64,000 nt of DNA from Hymenobacter metallicola (GCF_004745645.1 NZ_SRMB01000007.1:113332-177331), one strand, 5' to 3'; shown: positions 24,602 to 32,994, numbered from the stretch's first letter. Notes: generated from the sequence alone by a model not told the origin. Numbers and translations: made by a program.

Positions 24602-25627
24602 TTAGGTTAGCAGCACGCCCCGGAAGGCCTGGATGTCTTTAATGGCTTTGCCGGTGCCACGCACTACGGCGCGCAGCGGGTCTTCGGCAATGTGAATCGG
24701 CAGCTTGGTTTTCACGGCCAGGCGCTTGTCGAGGCCGCGCAGCAGAGCCCCGCCGCCGGTGAGGTGAATGCCGTTTTCGTAGATATCGGCCGAAAGTTCG
24801 GGCGGCGAAATCTCCAGGGCCTTGAGCACGGCTTCCTCAATTTTGGCTACCGACTTATCCAACGCAATGGCAATTTCGGACGAAGTCACCTTGATAACCT
24901 TCGGAATGCCGGTCATCAGGTCGCGGCCGCGCACCTCGAAATCGGGCGGGGTTACGTCGAGCTCGGTCAGGGCCGCTCCTACTTCGATTTTGATCCGCTC
25001 GGCACTCCGCTCGCCAATGAGCAGGTTGTGCTGCCGGCGCATGTAGTCCAGAATATCCTGGTTGAACACGTCCCCGGCCGTTTTGATGGACTGGTCGCAG
25101 ACGATACCCGACAGGGCGATAACCGCAATTTCGGTGGTACCGCCCCCGATGTCGATAATCATCGAGCCGATGGGCTGCTCCACGTCGATACCGATACCGA
25201 TGGCGGCGGCCATGGGCTCCTGAATCATCCACACTTCCTTGGCCCCGGCGTGCTCGGCGGAGTCGCGCACGGCGCGTTTCTCTACTTCAGTGATGCCCGA
25301 AGGGATGCAGATAACCATGCGGTGGGAGGGCTGGAACAGACGCCGACGGGTGTCGATCATCTTAATCATGCCCTTAATCATTTCCTCGGCGGCGTGGAAG
25401 TCGGCAATTACGCCGTCTTTCAGGGGCCGGATGGTTTTGATGTTGTCGTGGGTCTTTTCGTGCATTTGCTGCGCTTGCCGGCCCACGGCAATTACTTTAT
25501 TGGTTGTACGGTCTTTGGCGATGATGCTCGGCTCGTCCACCACGATAATATCGTTGTGAATAATGAGCGTATTGGCCGTCCCCAGGTCAATGGCGATGTC
25601 GCTGGTAAGGAAGTTGAAGAAACCCAT
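24602..25627 (-). CDS. mreB: Actin-like rod shape-determining protein MreB
   Basis: A 341-residue cytoplasmic actin homologue that forms membrane-bound filaments guiding lateral wall synthesis. Nucleotide-binding motifs are present: IAIDLGTANTL (11-21), the conserved IDIGGGTTEIAV in the phosphate-2 region, and HLTGGGALLRG near the C-terminus. Length is typical. The open frame reaches 25684, but a perfect -7 box at 25682-25689 means transcription starts inside it, and the ATG at 25627 yields the standard MGFFNFLTSD start. It lies left of purH, an order I know from other Bacteroidota. Confidence 0.97.
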   Translation of the reverse strand: MGFFNFLTSDIAIDLGTANTLIIHNDIIVVDEPSIIAKDRTTNKVIAVGRQAQQMHEKTHDNIKTIRPLKDGVIADFHAAEEMIKGMIKMIDTRRRLFQPSHRMVICIPSGITEVEKRAVRDSAEHAGAKEVWMIQEPMAAAIGIGIDVEQPIGSMIIDIGGGTTEIAVIALSGIVCDQSIKTAGDVFNQDILDYMRRQHNLLIGERSAERIKIEVGAALTELDVTPPDFEVRGRDLMTGIPKVIKVTSSEIAIALDKSVAKIEEAVLKALEISPPELSADIYENGIHLTGGGALLRGLDKRLAVKTKLPIHIAEDPLRAVVRGTGKAIKDIQAFRGVLLT

Positions 25628-25681
25628 TGAGTAGCGGCAATTAGAAGAGAATGCACAGTTTAGCTTCGTGCAAAGTGGGCG

Positions 25682-25689
25682 CAAAAGTA
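25682..25689 (-). promoter_or_regulatory. Promoter -7 box of mreB
   Basis: TACTTTTG on the minus strand is a perfect TAnnTTTG and gives a leader of about 48 bases before the ATG at 25627. No -33 TTG was found at 17-23 bases. Confidence 0.5.
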
Positions 25690-25860
25690 CACAAGTTTCA
25701 GCGAAGCACCACTGGTATAATCATGGCATCGGTCGAGGCTGCGAGGCCGGCACGAAGGCAGTGGCCCAGCTTACCGTTGAGCAACCGAATTGCTGAAACG
25801 CACCAAACGTTGGATTGGCTACAGCATTGCCCACCCGGCTTCATTTTCGAGAGAAAGTGG

Positions 25861-26032
25861 TGTCATGGCGAGCGAAGCGCGGCCATCCGTCCTCTGAAAT
25901 GTACTGAGTACTCTTAATTGAAAAGCCCTAACGCCTGAGCAGACATTAGGGCTTTCTGGTAGGAGTTTGTCACCAATAGAGGACGGATGGCCGCCGCTTG
26001 AGGCGCGGAATGTCATGCTTCCTCGCAAGGAC
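25861..26032. repeat. Interspersed REP-like element with 35-40 base imperfect inverted ends
   Basis: GCGGCCATCCGTCCTCT (25879-25895) is perfectly complementary to 25978-25994. Weaker symmetry extends outward to TGTCATGGCGAGCGAAGCG on the left and CGCTTGAGGCGCGGAATGTC on the right. The motif of type GTCAT-GCGAGCGAAGCG-ATCCGTCCTCT resembles palindromic repeats I recall from several bacterial genomes, including Hymenobacter. The 82 bases between the arms contain a separate terminator hairpin. No transposase is present, so the element would be non-autonomous. Confidence 0.7.
25922..25955 (-). terminator. Terminator of purH, inside the repeat element
   Basis: AAAGCCCTAA (25922-25931) pairs with TTAGGGCTTT (25946-25955). 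The minus strand ends the stem in a T-rich run. It lies about 130 bases downstream of purH and just before the mreB promoter region. Confidence 0.7.
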
Positions 26033-26083
26033 ACGAGGAACACTGCACATCAGCACATTCTCCCACATTAACACAGTAAAAAT

Positions 26084-27616
26084 CTAGTGCTTGAAGTGGC
26101 GCACGCCGGTCATGACCATGGCCATGCCGAGCTGGTCGCAGGCGGCGATGCTATCGGCGTCCTTGATGGAGCCACCGGGCTGCACCACGGCGCGGATACC
26201 GGTGGCCCCGGCAATTTCGACGCAGTCGGGGAAGGGGAAAAAGGCATCGGAGGCCATCACGGCGCCCTGTAGGTCAAAGCCGAAGGACTTGGCTTTCTCA
26301 ATGGCCTGGCGCAGGGCATCCACGCGGGAGGTCTGGCCCACGCCCGAGGCCAGCAACTGCCCGGCACGAGCCAGCACAATGGTGTTGCTCTTGGTATGCT
26401 TGCACACCTTGGCGGCGAAGACCAGCGCCTCGGTTTCCTCCGCTGTCGGGGCCGACTGGGTTACCACTTTGAAGTCGGCAGCCGTTTCGGTCTGGCGGTC
26501 AAAGTCCTGCTCGATGACGCCGTTGAGCAGGGTTTTGATTTGCTTCTTGGGAAACTCCACCGGCTTCTGGCGCAGCAGGATGCGGTTTTTCTTGCTTTGC
26601 AGAATCGGCAGGGCTTCGGCCTCAAACTCCGGGGCAATCAGCACTTCGAAAAACAGCTTGTTGAGCTCTTCGGCCGTGGCCGCGTCCACGGGCTTGTTGA
26701 CAATAATCACCCCGCCGAAGGCCGATACCGGGTCACAGGCCAGGGCATTGCCGTAAGCCGCGTGCAGGGTTTCGGCCTGGGCCACGCCGCAGGCGTTGGT
26801 GTGCTTGAGAATGGCGCAAGCGGGCCGCCCGTCCTGGAATTCCTGCATCAGCAGCACGGCCGCGTCCACATCAACCAAGTTATTATAGCTGAGTTGCTTG
26901 CCGTGGAGCTGGTCGAACAGGGCCGACAGGTCGCCGTAGAAGGTGCCGGCCTGGTGGGGGTTTTCGCCGTAGCGCAGGCTGGTGGCGGGCTTCTGGCTGA
27001 CTTTCAGGGCGGTGCCGTCCACGGCCGTGCCCTGGCTGAGGTAGTTGAAAATGTGGGTATCGTAGTGGGAAGTGGCTTCAAAGGCGGCGGCGGCGTAGTG
27101 GCGACGATCCTCCAAATCGGTGGTTCCGTTCTTGGCGCGCAGCAGCTCGGTTACAGCCTCGTACTGGCTCCGGCTGCTGACGACCAGCACGTCGCGGTAA
27201 TTTTTGGCCGCGGCCCGCAGCAGGGAAATACCCCCGATGTCAATTTTCTCGATGACGTCGGCTTCGTCGGCGCCCGAGGCTACGGTTTCCTCGAAGGGGT
27301 ACAAGTCCACAATCACCAGGTCGATAGGCGGAATGTCGTGCTGCTCGGCTTGCGCCAGGTCACTGGCCTCGTGGCGGCGGTGCAGAATACCGCCGAATAC
27401 TTTAGGATGCAGGGTTTTGACGCGGCCGCCGAATACTTCCGGAAAGCCCGTCAGGCTTTCCACGGCCGTCACGTCAGCGCCCAGTTCCTGGATGAATTTC
27501 AGGGTACCGCCCGTAGAGTACAGCTTCACCCCGTGCTCTTTCAAAAGCGCTACCAGCGGCTCCAGACGGTCTTTGTAATAGACGGAAACAAGGGCGGAGC
27601 GAATGGGCTGCGACAT
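26084..27616 (-). CDS. purH: Bifunctional AICAR transformylase / IMP cyclohydrolase PurH
   Basis: A 510-residue enzyme that performs the last two steps of IMP synthesis: formylation of AICAR and ring closure. The N-terminal MGS-like cyclohydrolase domain contains KLYSTGGTLKFI, VFGGRVKTLHPKVFGGIL (62-78) and VDLYPFEETV. The C-terminal transformylase domain contains the family marker RYGENPHQ and the KHTNACGVA segment. The frame extends to 27685, but the ATG at 27616 gives the usual start. A TTG-N21-TACCTTCG promoter lies between the two. It is immediately upstream of the mreBCD genes but separated from them by a terminator. Confidence 0.97.
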   Translation of the reverse strand: MSQPIRSALVSVYYKDRLEPLVALLKEHGVKLYSTGGTLKFIQELGADVTAVESLTGFPEVFGGRVKTLHPKVFGGILHRRHEASDLAQAEQHDIPPIDLVIVDLYPFEETVASGADEADVIEKIDIGGISLLRAAAKNYRDVLVVSSRSQYEAVTELLRAKNGTTDLEDRRHYAAAAFEATSHYDTHIFNYLSQGTAVDGTALKVSQKPATSLRYGENPHQAGTFYGDLSALFDQLHGKQLSYNNLVDVDAAVLLMQEFQDGRPACAILKHTNACGVAQAETLHAAYGNALACDPVSAFGGVIIVNKPVDAATAEELNKLFFEVLIAPEFEAEALPILQSKKNRILLRQKPVEFPKKQIKTLLNGVIEQDFDRQTETAADFKVVTQSAPTAEETEALVFAAKVCKHTKSNTIVLARAGQLLASGVGQTSRVDALRQAIEKAKSFGFDLQGAVMASDAFFPFPDCVEIAGATGIRAVVQPGGSIKDADSIAACDQLGMAMVMTGVRHFKH

Positions 27617-27653
27617 AGCAAGAAAGGTTTTTTGGTCTGAACGATTGACGGCA

Positions 27654-27685
27654 CGAAGGTAACCTGCCCGCCCACGCCGAGCCAA
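27654..27685 (-). promoter_or_regulatory. Promoter of purH
   Basis: The minus strand reads TTG (27685-27683), 21 bases of spacer, then TACCTTCG (27661-27654), one mismatch from TAnnTTTG. The leader would be about 31 bases. No purine riboswitch-like structure was recognised in this short leader. Confidence 0.5.
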
Positions 27686-27812
27686 CCAGCTATGTTACCG
27701 AATTGTTATCCTGATCCATTTCCCTACTTGAGCCGTACGTACTACAGTTGAGCTACTGCCCTTTGGTGGCTGGTGGTCCAACAAAGTTCTTCCCGACGCT
27801 ATCCGGTGCTTT

Positions 27813-28988
27813 ATGTCTACTGCTGTCTTTATCCCTACTACCGAAACCGGCCTGGCCCAGGTTCTTACGGAGGCGCCCGAGGCCGCGGCGGCCCGTTTGG
27901 CGGGCCGCCTCGCCGAAGCGGCTGCCACCACCGACCAGGAAGGCAGCTTTCCGGCCGAGGAGTTTCAGTGGCTGCGAGCGGTGGGGCTGCTGGCGGCCCC
28001 CTTGGCCCGCCACCTGGGCGGAGCCGATTTGATGCAGCCAGCCCACACCTTGGATCTGCTGCGCACGCTCAAGCACATCGGACGGGGCAACCTGGCCGTG
28101 GGACGGGTGTACGAGGGGCATGCCAACGCTCTACTGCTGCTGCAGCAATTTGGAGAGAAAGAACAGCTTCAGCGGTGGGCCGCCGAGGCCCGGGCAGGTC
28201 ACCTGTTCGGCGTCTGGAACACTGAGGGCCAGGACGGAGTGCAGCTCGAACCTCAGCCGAATGGACGCTACCGGCTGCACGGCAGCAAAACGTTCGGCTC
28301 GGGCGCGGGCCACCTCACCCGCCCGCTGATTACGGGGAAGCTCCCCAACGGGGGCTGGCAAATGTTTATTCTGCCCACCGACACCCAACCTACCACCCTG
28401 GACACCAGCTTTTGGCGGCCCTTGGGCATGCGGGCCACGGCCAGCTTTAAGGTTGACCTTACAGGTGCCGAAATCGGCTCCGAGGATTTGCTGGGCCAGC
28501 CCGGCGACTATTACCAGCAGCCCGGTTTCAGCGGCGGAGCCATTCGGTTTGCGGCCGTGCAGCTAGGCGCCGCCGAAGCCGTGTTCGACGAAACCCGCCG
28601 CTTCCTGCGCACCCTGGGGCGTACCGACGACCCGTATCAACGCATGCGCCTGGGCGAGCTGGCGGCTCTGATTGAAGGCGGCAACTTGTGGCTGCGCGGG
28701 GCGGCCGACCATGCGGCCCGCCCCGGGGCGGCTGCGGCGGCCGAGGCTACGGTAGCCTATGCCAACCTCACGCGCACGGCCATCGAAGACATCTGCCTGA
28801 AAGTACTCCAACTGGCGGAGCGCTGCGTAGGAGCCCGGGGCCTGCTCCGCCCCGAGCCCTTCGAACGCCTGCACCGCGACCTAACCCACTACCTGCGCCA
28901 GCCCGCCCCGGATGCGGCCGTAGCCGACGCCGGCCGATTTGTGCTAGGGCAGACTACGCCGGCCTTCTCTTTGTGGCAGCATGACTGA
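27813..28988 (+). CDS. Acyl-CoA dehydrogenase-fold flavoprotein without the usual catalytic glutamates
   Basis: A 391-residue protein with the three parts of the acyl-CoA dehydrogenase fold: N-terminal helices (1-125), a central beta-domain (FGVWNTEGQDGVQL, YRLHGSKTFGSGAGH, about 131-235) and a C-terminal helical domain (about 240-391). In true dehydrogenases a glutamate lies either in the IYEGT loop near the C-terminus or in the first C-terminal helix. Here the first region reads THYLRQPAPDAA (358-369) and the second SGGAIRFAAVQLG (240-252), neither with a suitable Glu. It may instead be a flavin monooxygenase, as in the DszC branch, or have another role. It overlaps the PIG-L gene by 8 bases, so the two are translationally linked. 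Confidence 0.8.
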   Translation: MSTAVFIPTTETGLAQVLTEAPEAAAARLAGRLAEAAATTDQEGSFPAEEFQWLRAVGLLAAPLARHLGGADLMQPAHTLDLLRTLKHIGRGNLAVGRVYEGHANALLLLQQFGEKEQLQRWAAEARAGHLFGVWNTEGQDGVQLEPQPNGRYRLHGSKTFGSGAGHLTRPLITGKLPNGGWQMFILPTDTQPTTLDTSFWRPLGMRATASFKVDLTGAEIGSEDLLGQPGDYYQQPGFSGGAIRFAAVQLGAAEAVFDETRRFLRTLGRTDDPYQRMRLGELAALIEGGNLWLRGAADHAARPGAAAAAEATVAYANLTRTAIEDICLKVLQLAERCVGARGLLRPEPFERLHRDLTHYLRQPAPDAAVADAGRFVLGQTTPAFSLWQHD

Positions 28989-29733
28989 ACCCGGCTTTGC
29001 TTTTGCTGAGCTGCCGCTACGTCCAGCCAGCTACGCCGCGGGCCTGGGCTCCACGCTGGTGGTCATTCCGCACCCGGACGATGAGTCGCTAGGATGCGGC
29101 GGGCTGCTGGCGTTGCTGCGGCAAAGTGGGCAGCCGGTCCGGGCCGTATTGATAAGCGACGGGACAATGTCGCACCCAAACTCCCGAAAGTTTCCGCCCG
29201 CCGCCCGGCAGGCGCTGCGGGAAGCCGAGCTGCGGCAAGCCCTGACCATTCTGGGAGCCGACGCGGCGGAACTGCGCTGCCTAGGCCTGCCCGATGGCGC
29301 GGTGCCGCCCCAGGGTGCAGCTGGTTTTACGGCGGCAGTGCGGCAACTGCGTGCCTGGGTTGAAGAAGCGCGGCCCGCAACCGTGCTGCTGCCCTGGCGG
29401 CGCGACCCCCACCCCGACCACCGGGCCACTCATCAGCTGGTGCAGGCTGCTTTACAAGGCTTGCCGGTAGTCCGCCAATTGGAGTACGTAGTCTGGGCCT
29501 GGGAGCGGGCGGCCCCAGCCGATTTACCCCAACCGGGAGAAGCGGCTGGCTGGCGCCTGGACATTGCCCCGGTGCTAGCCCAGAAGCAACAAGCCATTGC
29601 GGCGCACCGCTCCCAGCTAACGAACCTGATTGACGACCCTGCGGGCTTCCGGCTTTCCGACTCTATGCTGGCCCATTTTGCCCAGCCCTCCGAAGTGTAT
29701 CTGGAAGCGCCGGGCTTACCTGGCCGAGCTTGA
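28981..29733 (+). CDS. PIG-L family N-deacetylase
   Basis: A 250-residue zinc-dependent deacetylase of the PIG-L/LmbE family, which removes acetyl groups from N-acetylglucosamine-containing substrates. The motif HPDDES (31-36) supplies the metal His, Asp and the general base, and HPDH (144-147) provides the third ligand. SDGTMSH (59-65) and LGLPDG (101-106) also fit. There is no signal peptide, so it acts in the cytoplasm. It sits between a flavoprotein and a NodS-type methyltransferase gene, which points to tailoring of an aminosugar. The real substrate is unknown. Confidence 0.9.
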   Translation: MTEPGFAFAELPLRPASYAAGLGSTLVVIPHPDDESLGCGGLLALLRQSGQPVRAVLISDGTMSHPNSRKFPPAARQALREAELRQALTILGADAAELRCLGLPDGAVPPQGAAGFTAAVRQLRAWVEEARPATVLLPWRRDPHPDHRATHQLVQAALQGLPVVRQLEYVVWAWERAAPADLPQPGEAAGWRLDIAPVLAQKQQAIAAHRSQLTNLIDDPAGFRLSDSMLAHFAQPSEVYLEAPGLPGRA

Positions 29734-29772
29734 GTAGCCGCCCAGAATCAGCCTTCCCCAGCCCTAGACTAC

Positions 29773-30384
29773 ATGAATACCAACCAGCCCCATACCCTGC
29801 CGCCCAGCTATTTCGACGACGTATATCGGGCCAACGAAGACCCGTGGAACTTTGAAACCAGCGTCTATGAGCAGGAAAAATATGCGGCTTCGGTGGCCGC
29901 CCTCCCCCGCCCCCGCTATGCCCGAGCCCTGGAAATCGGCTGTTCGCTCGGGGTTCTGACCCAGCAACTGGCGGCCCGCTGCAACTACTTGCTGGCCGTG
30001 GATGTGGCCGCTGCTCCGTTGGTCCGAGCCCGACGGCGGTGCGCCCAGCTTGCCCAGGTGGAGTTCCGCCAGATGCGGCTTCCCGATGACCCACTTTCCG
30101 ACGCCAACTTTGATTTGGTCGTGTTGTCCGAAGTGGGCTATTATTGGGCCGCCCCCGACCTGACCCGCGTGGCGGCGCAGCTGGAACAGGTCCTGGCGCC
30201 CGGCGGGCAGCTGCTACTGGTGCACTGGACGCCCCCGGTGCACGACTACCCGCTTACGGGCGACGAAGTGCACGACTTTTTTCTGGCTAAAACCCAGCCC
30301 GGCGGCGCTTGGCGCCATCTGCACGGCTTTCGCCATGCTACTTACCGCCTCGATGTACTGGAAAAAGTTAAGCAGCCCGGGTAG
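29773..30384 (+). CDS. SAM-dependent methyltransferase, NodS-like
   Basis: A 203-residue class I methyltransferase. SAM-binding motif I is LEIGCSLG (53-60), with an acidic residue ending strand 2 (AVDVA, Asp77). The N-terminal YFDDVYRANEDPWNFETSVYEQ pattern (13-34) is the hallmark of the NodS family, whose founding member N-methylates the free amino group of a deacetylated chitooligosaccharide in rhizobial Nod factor synthesis. Pairing with a deacetylase gene 39 bases upstream therefore makes chemical sense. It ends by overlapping the convergent glycosyltransferase gene by 17 bases. Substrate and exact atom methylated are unknown. Confidence 0.85.
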   Translation: MNTNQPHTLPPSYFDDVYRANEDPWNFETSVYEQEKYAASVAALPRPRYARALEIGCSLGVLTQQLAARCNYLLAVDVAAAPLVRARRRCAQLAQVEFRQMRLPDDPLSDANFDLVVLSEVGYYWAAPDLTRVAAQLEQVLAPGGQLLLVHWTPPVHDYPLTGDEVHDFFLAKTQPGGAWRHLHGFRHATYRLDVLEKVKQPG

Positions 30385-31585
30385 CAAAAAGCCGCAGGCG
30401 TAGCTCTTGCAGGCCCTGGCTGAGCGGCACCGGCTGCCAGCGCCGGGCCCAGGCTGGGCCGGGCAGCACGTCCTGCTCTATCCACTCCCATAGTTGCCCG
30501 AAGGTTGTTGCCTGTCGCAAGCGCAGCAGCAGCGCCACGCGCGACACCCCCAGCTCTTCGGCTACCGGCGCAATCCCGTAGTGCTGGTTCCAGAGCATAA
30601 TTTCTGGTAGGATAACTGCCTGGGTTTCGAGCCAAAGGTGCCGCAGGTGCCGCCGTAGCAGCAGGGTAGCTACCACATGGGGCATGCCGGCTACCACCGG
30701 CTGAGTCTGACCAGCCAGCAGCTCCCATTCCCGCAGTTGCCACGAAAGGCCCACAGCCACCCGGCCCTGCTGACGGTCGGAGGTAAGCACGCGCACGGCT
30801 GGGCTGTGGCGCACCGACAAGTCGTGGCGGCGCAGGGCCCGATAAAGTGCTTCATCCTCCAGATACGGCACCACGGGCAGGCCCCCTACCTGGCGGTAAG
30901 CGGCGGCGGTAATAGCGAAGCTAGCCCCAAAGTGTTGGTGGTGCCGGGGCCACGGGTCATTGGGGTTGGGGTCTAATTCGGCTTCCAGACGGGCCTGCAG
31001 CAGGCGGTAGGCGGCATCGCGCAGGTGGTAGCGGCGCACCAGGCTACTGCGGGGCCGCGTGGGTGTCAGGATACGGCCACACACGGCAGCCACGGCAAAC
31101 TGCCGCAACTCGCGCTGGGTAGCCGCCAACCAGGTAGAAGCCACGCAGGTGTCGCCGTCGGTACTGGCAATGAAACCAGCCGGGTGGCCGACCAGCTCCA
31201 GGCGGCGGCAGGCTTCATCCATCAGCAGGCGGCGGGCCCGGCCAATGTGCGCTTCGGCCGGCGGCAAGCTTATTTCTGCTACGTGCAGACACATATGCGG
31301 GTGGTCGGCAGCAAACCGCCGCGCTTCGGCCGCGCTGCTATCCTGACAATTATTAGCCAGCACCAGCACTTCAAACCAACCCGGCGGTAACGGCCGGCCT
31401 TCCAGATCCACTTGCGCGCTCAGGGCGGCTAAAGCAGCCGGCAACTGTTCTGCTTCATCCTTTACCGGAATAATAACTACTGCCTGCAGGTGGGCCGCGG
31501 GCTGGGCTGGGATGTGGAGGCAGGGAATTATTGCCTCCGGGGTCTTTTGCGAAGGAAGCAACTGGGCGGAAGAAATACTTTTCAT
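30368..31585 (-). CDS. Family 2 glycosyltransferase
   Basis: A 405-residue GT-A fold protein. The nucleotide-sugar binding start VVIIPVKDEAEQLPAAL lies at 36-52 and the metal-binding DGD at 143-145 (STDGDTCVASTWL). A conserved acceptor region (YLEDEALYRALRRHDLSV) is at about 240-258, with ED as the likely base region. No membrane helix is evident, so it is probably cytoplasmic or peripheral. It faces the three-gene flavoprotein/PIG-L/NodS run tail to tail. Such grouping suggests one pathway, even though the orientation differs. Confidence 0.87.
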   Translation of the reverse strand: MKSISSAQLLPSQKTPEAIIPCLHIPAQPAAHLQAVVIIPVKDEAEQLPAALAALSAQVDLEGRPLPPGWFEVLVLANNCQDSSAAEARRFAADHPHMCLHVAEISLPPAEAHIGRARRLLMDEACRRLELVGHPAGFIASTDGDTCVASTWLAATQRELRQFAVAAVCGRILTPTRPRSSLVRRYHLRDAAYRLLQARLEAELDPNPNDPWPRHHQHFGASFAITAAAYRQVGGLPVVPYLEDEALYRALRRHDLSVRHSPAVRVLTSDRQQGRVAVGLSWQLREWELLAGQTQPVVAGMPHVVATLLLRRHLRHLWLETQAVILPEIMLWNQHYGIAPVAEELGVSRVALLLRLRQATTFGQLWEWIEQDVLPGPAWARRWQPVPLSQGLQELRLRLFATRAA

Positions 31586-31692
31586 CCAAAAGATGTACGG
31601 AGTAGCTCAACCGTTAGGATTAGTACTGTCGAGCTAAATTTTTCTCCCGCCCCAAGCGCCACTTCTCCGCCGGGGCAGTGCGACACCCCACA

Positions 31693-31728
31693 AAAAAGCC
31701 CTGCCCTTTTATCAGGGCAGGGCTTTTT
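31693..31728 (-). terminator. Terminator of the Spy-like gene
   Basis: AAAAAGCCCTGCCC (31693-31706) pairs perfectly with GGGCAGGGCTTTTT (31715-31728) around an 8-base loop, 30 bases downstream of the stop at 31758. Confidence 0.85.
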
Positions 31729-31757
31729 GGGGCACCAAGGTGGCTAGTCAGCGTTGC

Positions 31758-32228
31758 TTAGCTCTGGGCTTGCTTTACTTTCAGCTTGCCATTTTTGGCT
31801 TTCAGCTTACCCGCTTTGTCGATGCCATCGTGGCCATGGCCGCGGCCATTTTTCTGCAACTGGGTGTACTTAGTGTACTGGTCAGCCGTCAGCACCTCTT
31901 TGAACTGGGCGTCGTACTTGGCACGATTGGCTTTCATCTGAGCACCAAACTGCTCACGGCTAGCTCCTTCGGCTGGCTTGCCCTGGGTGCGCAGGGCTTG
32001 CATTTCCTGGTCGCGGGTGAGGAGAATTTGTTTGATCCGGCTGCTCTGATCAGCCGAGAGGCCTAATTCCTGGGTCAGTTTCTGGCTTCGACGGGTAGCC
32101 CGCTCCTCAGGAGTACCCTGGCGGTGCTCACGGCCACCAACAGGAGGCGTCGAGGGTTGAGTTTGGGCGGCAGCGGCGCCAATGGTGAGAGCAAAAGCAG
32201 CTAGCAGGGAAAACAGAGAACGTTTCAT
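31758..32228 (-). CDS. Exported Spy/CpxP-like helical protein
   Basis: A 156-residue protein with a signal peptide (cleavage near AAAQT, residue 22). The mature part is charged and helical: ATRRSQKLTQELGLSADQSSRIKQI, then LLTRDQEMQAL and FKEVLTADQYTKYTQL. This LTxDQ pattern recalls Spy and CpxP, periplasmic ATP-independent chaperones and stress sensors, and the DUF4890-like proteins of Bacteroidota. The C-terminus is Lys/Gly/His-rich. The ATG at 32228 is preferred over 32237 because it gives a clean signal peptide. Confidence 0.75.
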   Translation of the reverse strand: MKRSLFSLLAAFALTIGAAAAQTQPSTPPVGGREHRQGTPEERATRRSQKLTQELGLSADQSSRIKQILLTRDQEMQALRTQGKPAEGASREQFGAQMKANRAKYDAQFKEVLTADQYTKYTQLQKNGRGHGHDGIDKAGKLKAKNGKLKVKQAQS

Positions 32229-32296
32229 GGGAGACAAAAGAAAATTAGAGACTGTTATTTTGATTTGATTGAAAGAGCAGGCCAGCGTTTAATGGC

Positions 32297-32740
32297 CTAG
32301 CGGCGGCCATCGTACCGGTCGTTGCGGTGGGCGGCTTCCCAGCGGGCTTTTTCGGCGGCAGTTACGCGGTGGCTCCGGTCGTAGCCGTAGTTGAAGTCCT
32401 TATCGTTGCGGTCGTTCCAGCGGCGCTCATCCTGCTGGCGGCGCTGGGCTTCGAGCCGCTCGAGACGGGCCCGCTCGGCCGAGCTTCTTTTGTCGTACCG
32501 GTCGTTGCGGCTATTGTTATCATTGCGGTGGGCGGCTTCCCAACGAGCTTTTTCAGCGGGCGTCACGCGGTGGTTGCGGTCATAGCCGTAGTTAAAATCT
32601 TTATCGTTGCGGTCATCCCGCCGACGTTCGGCTTCGCGACGGGCATCTTTCCAATCAGAGTCGCCGAGCGGGGCGGCAAACGAAGCGGAGGACGAGAGCA
32701 GCACAACAGCAGCGGCGAGGGAAAGCAGGGAGGTCTTCAT
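32297..32740 (-). CDS. Exported highly charged protein with an internal 31-residue duplication
   Basis: A 147-residue protein with a signal peptide (cleavage near SFAAP, residue 23). Residues 44-74 and 111-141 are near-identical copies of a unit that begins RNDKDFNYGYDR, continues HRVT-AEKARWEAAHRND and differs at two positions. The linker is rich in Arg, Glu and Gln. No known domain was recognised. The repeats may bind an anionic partner such as polysaccharide or nucleic acid, but this is guesswork. The Spy-like gene follows after 68 bases on the same strand. The longer frame to 32872 lacks a signal peptide and is rejected. Confidence 0.75.
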   Translation of the reverse strand: MKTSLLSLAAAVVLLSSSASFAAPLGDSDWKDARREAERRRDDRNDKDFNYGYDRNHRVTPAEKARWEAAHRNDNNSRNDRYDKRSSAERARLERLEAQRRQQDERRWNDRNDKDFNYGYDRSHRVTAAEKARWEAAHRNDRYDGRR

Positions 32741-32994
32741 AACAGGAGGCAGTGGAAAGTGAGAAGAAGGCTGCCGCGCCGCAAACGGTGGAAGGCAAGC
32801 CGGTGAAAAGTTGTTTTCAAGCGCTTGATTCCTTCCTTGCAAGCCAGGTGCCACGTCCGGCCCCAACCGCATCCGGTCCCGCTTTCATCGGCAGAAGGCG
32901 TCGTTCTATCGGCCGCCGCCCCGATTCTCCCGACTGCAACCAGCCTTGCCGCACTGCCACTCCTCCTACAAGCCACCTACCCGGGCCATAACAC

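Noticed and set aside
26396..27640. 414-residue open frame on the plus strand over purH
   Set aside because: Antisense to purH, without motif or promoter; a high-GC shadow frame.
27813..31585. Calling the cassette a true Nod factor pathway
   Set aside because: No NodA-like acyltransferase is present, the deacetylase is PIG-L rather than NodB, and the glycosyltransferase is not clearly NodC. Only the parallel of enzyme types is supported.
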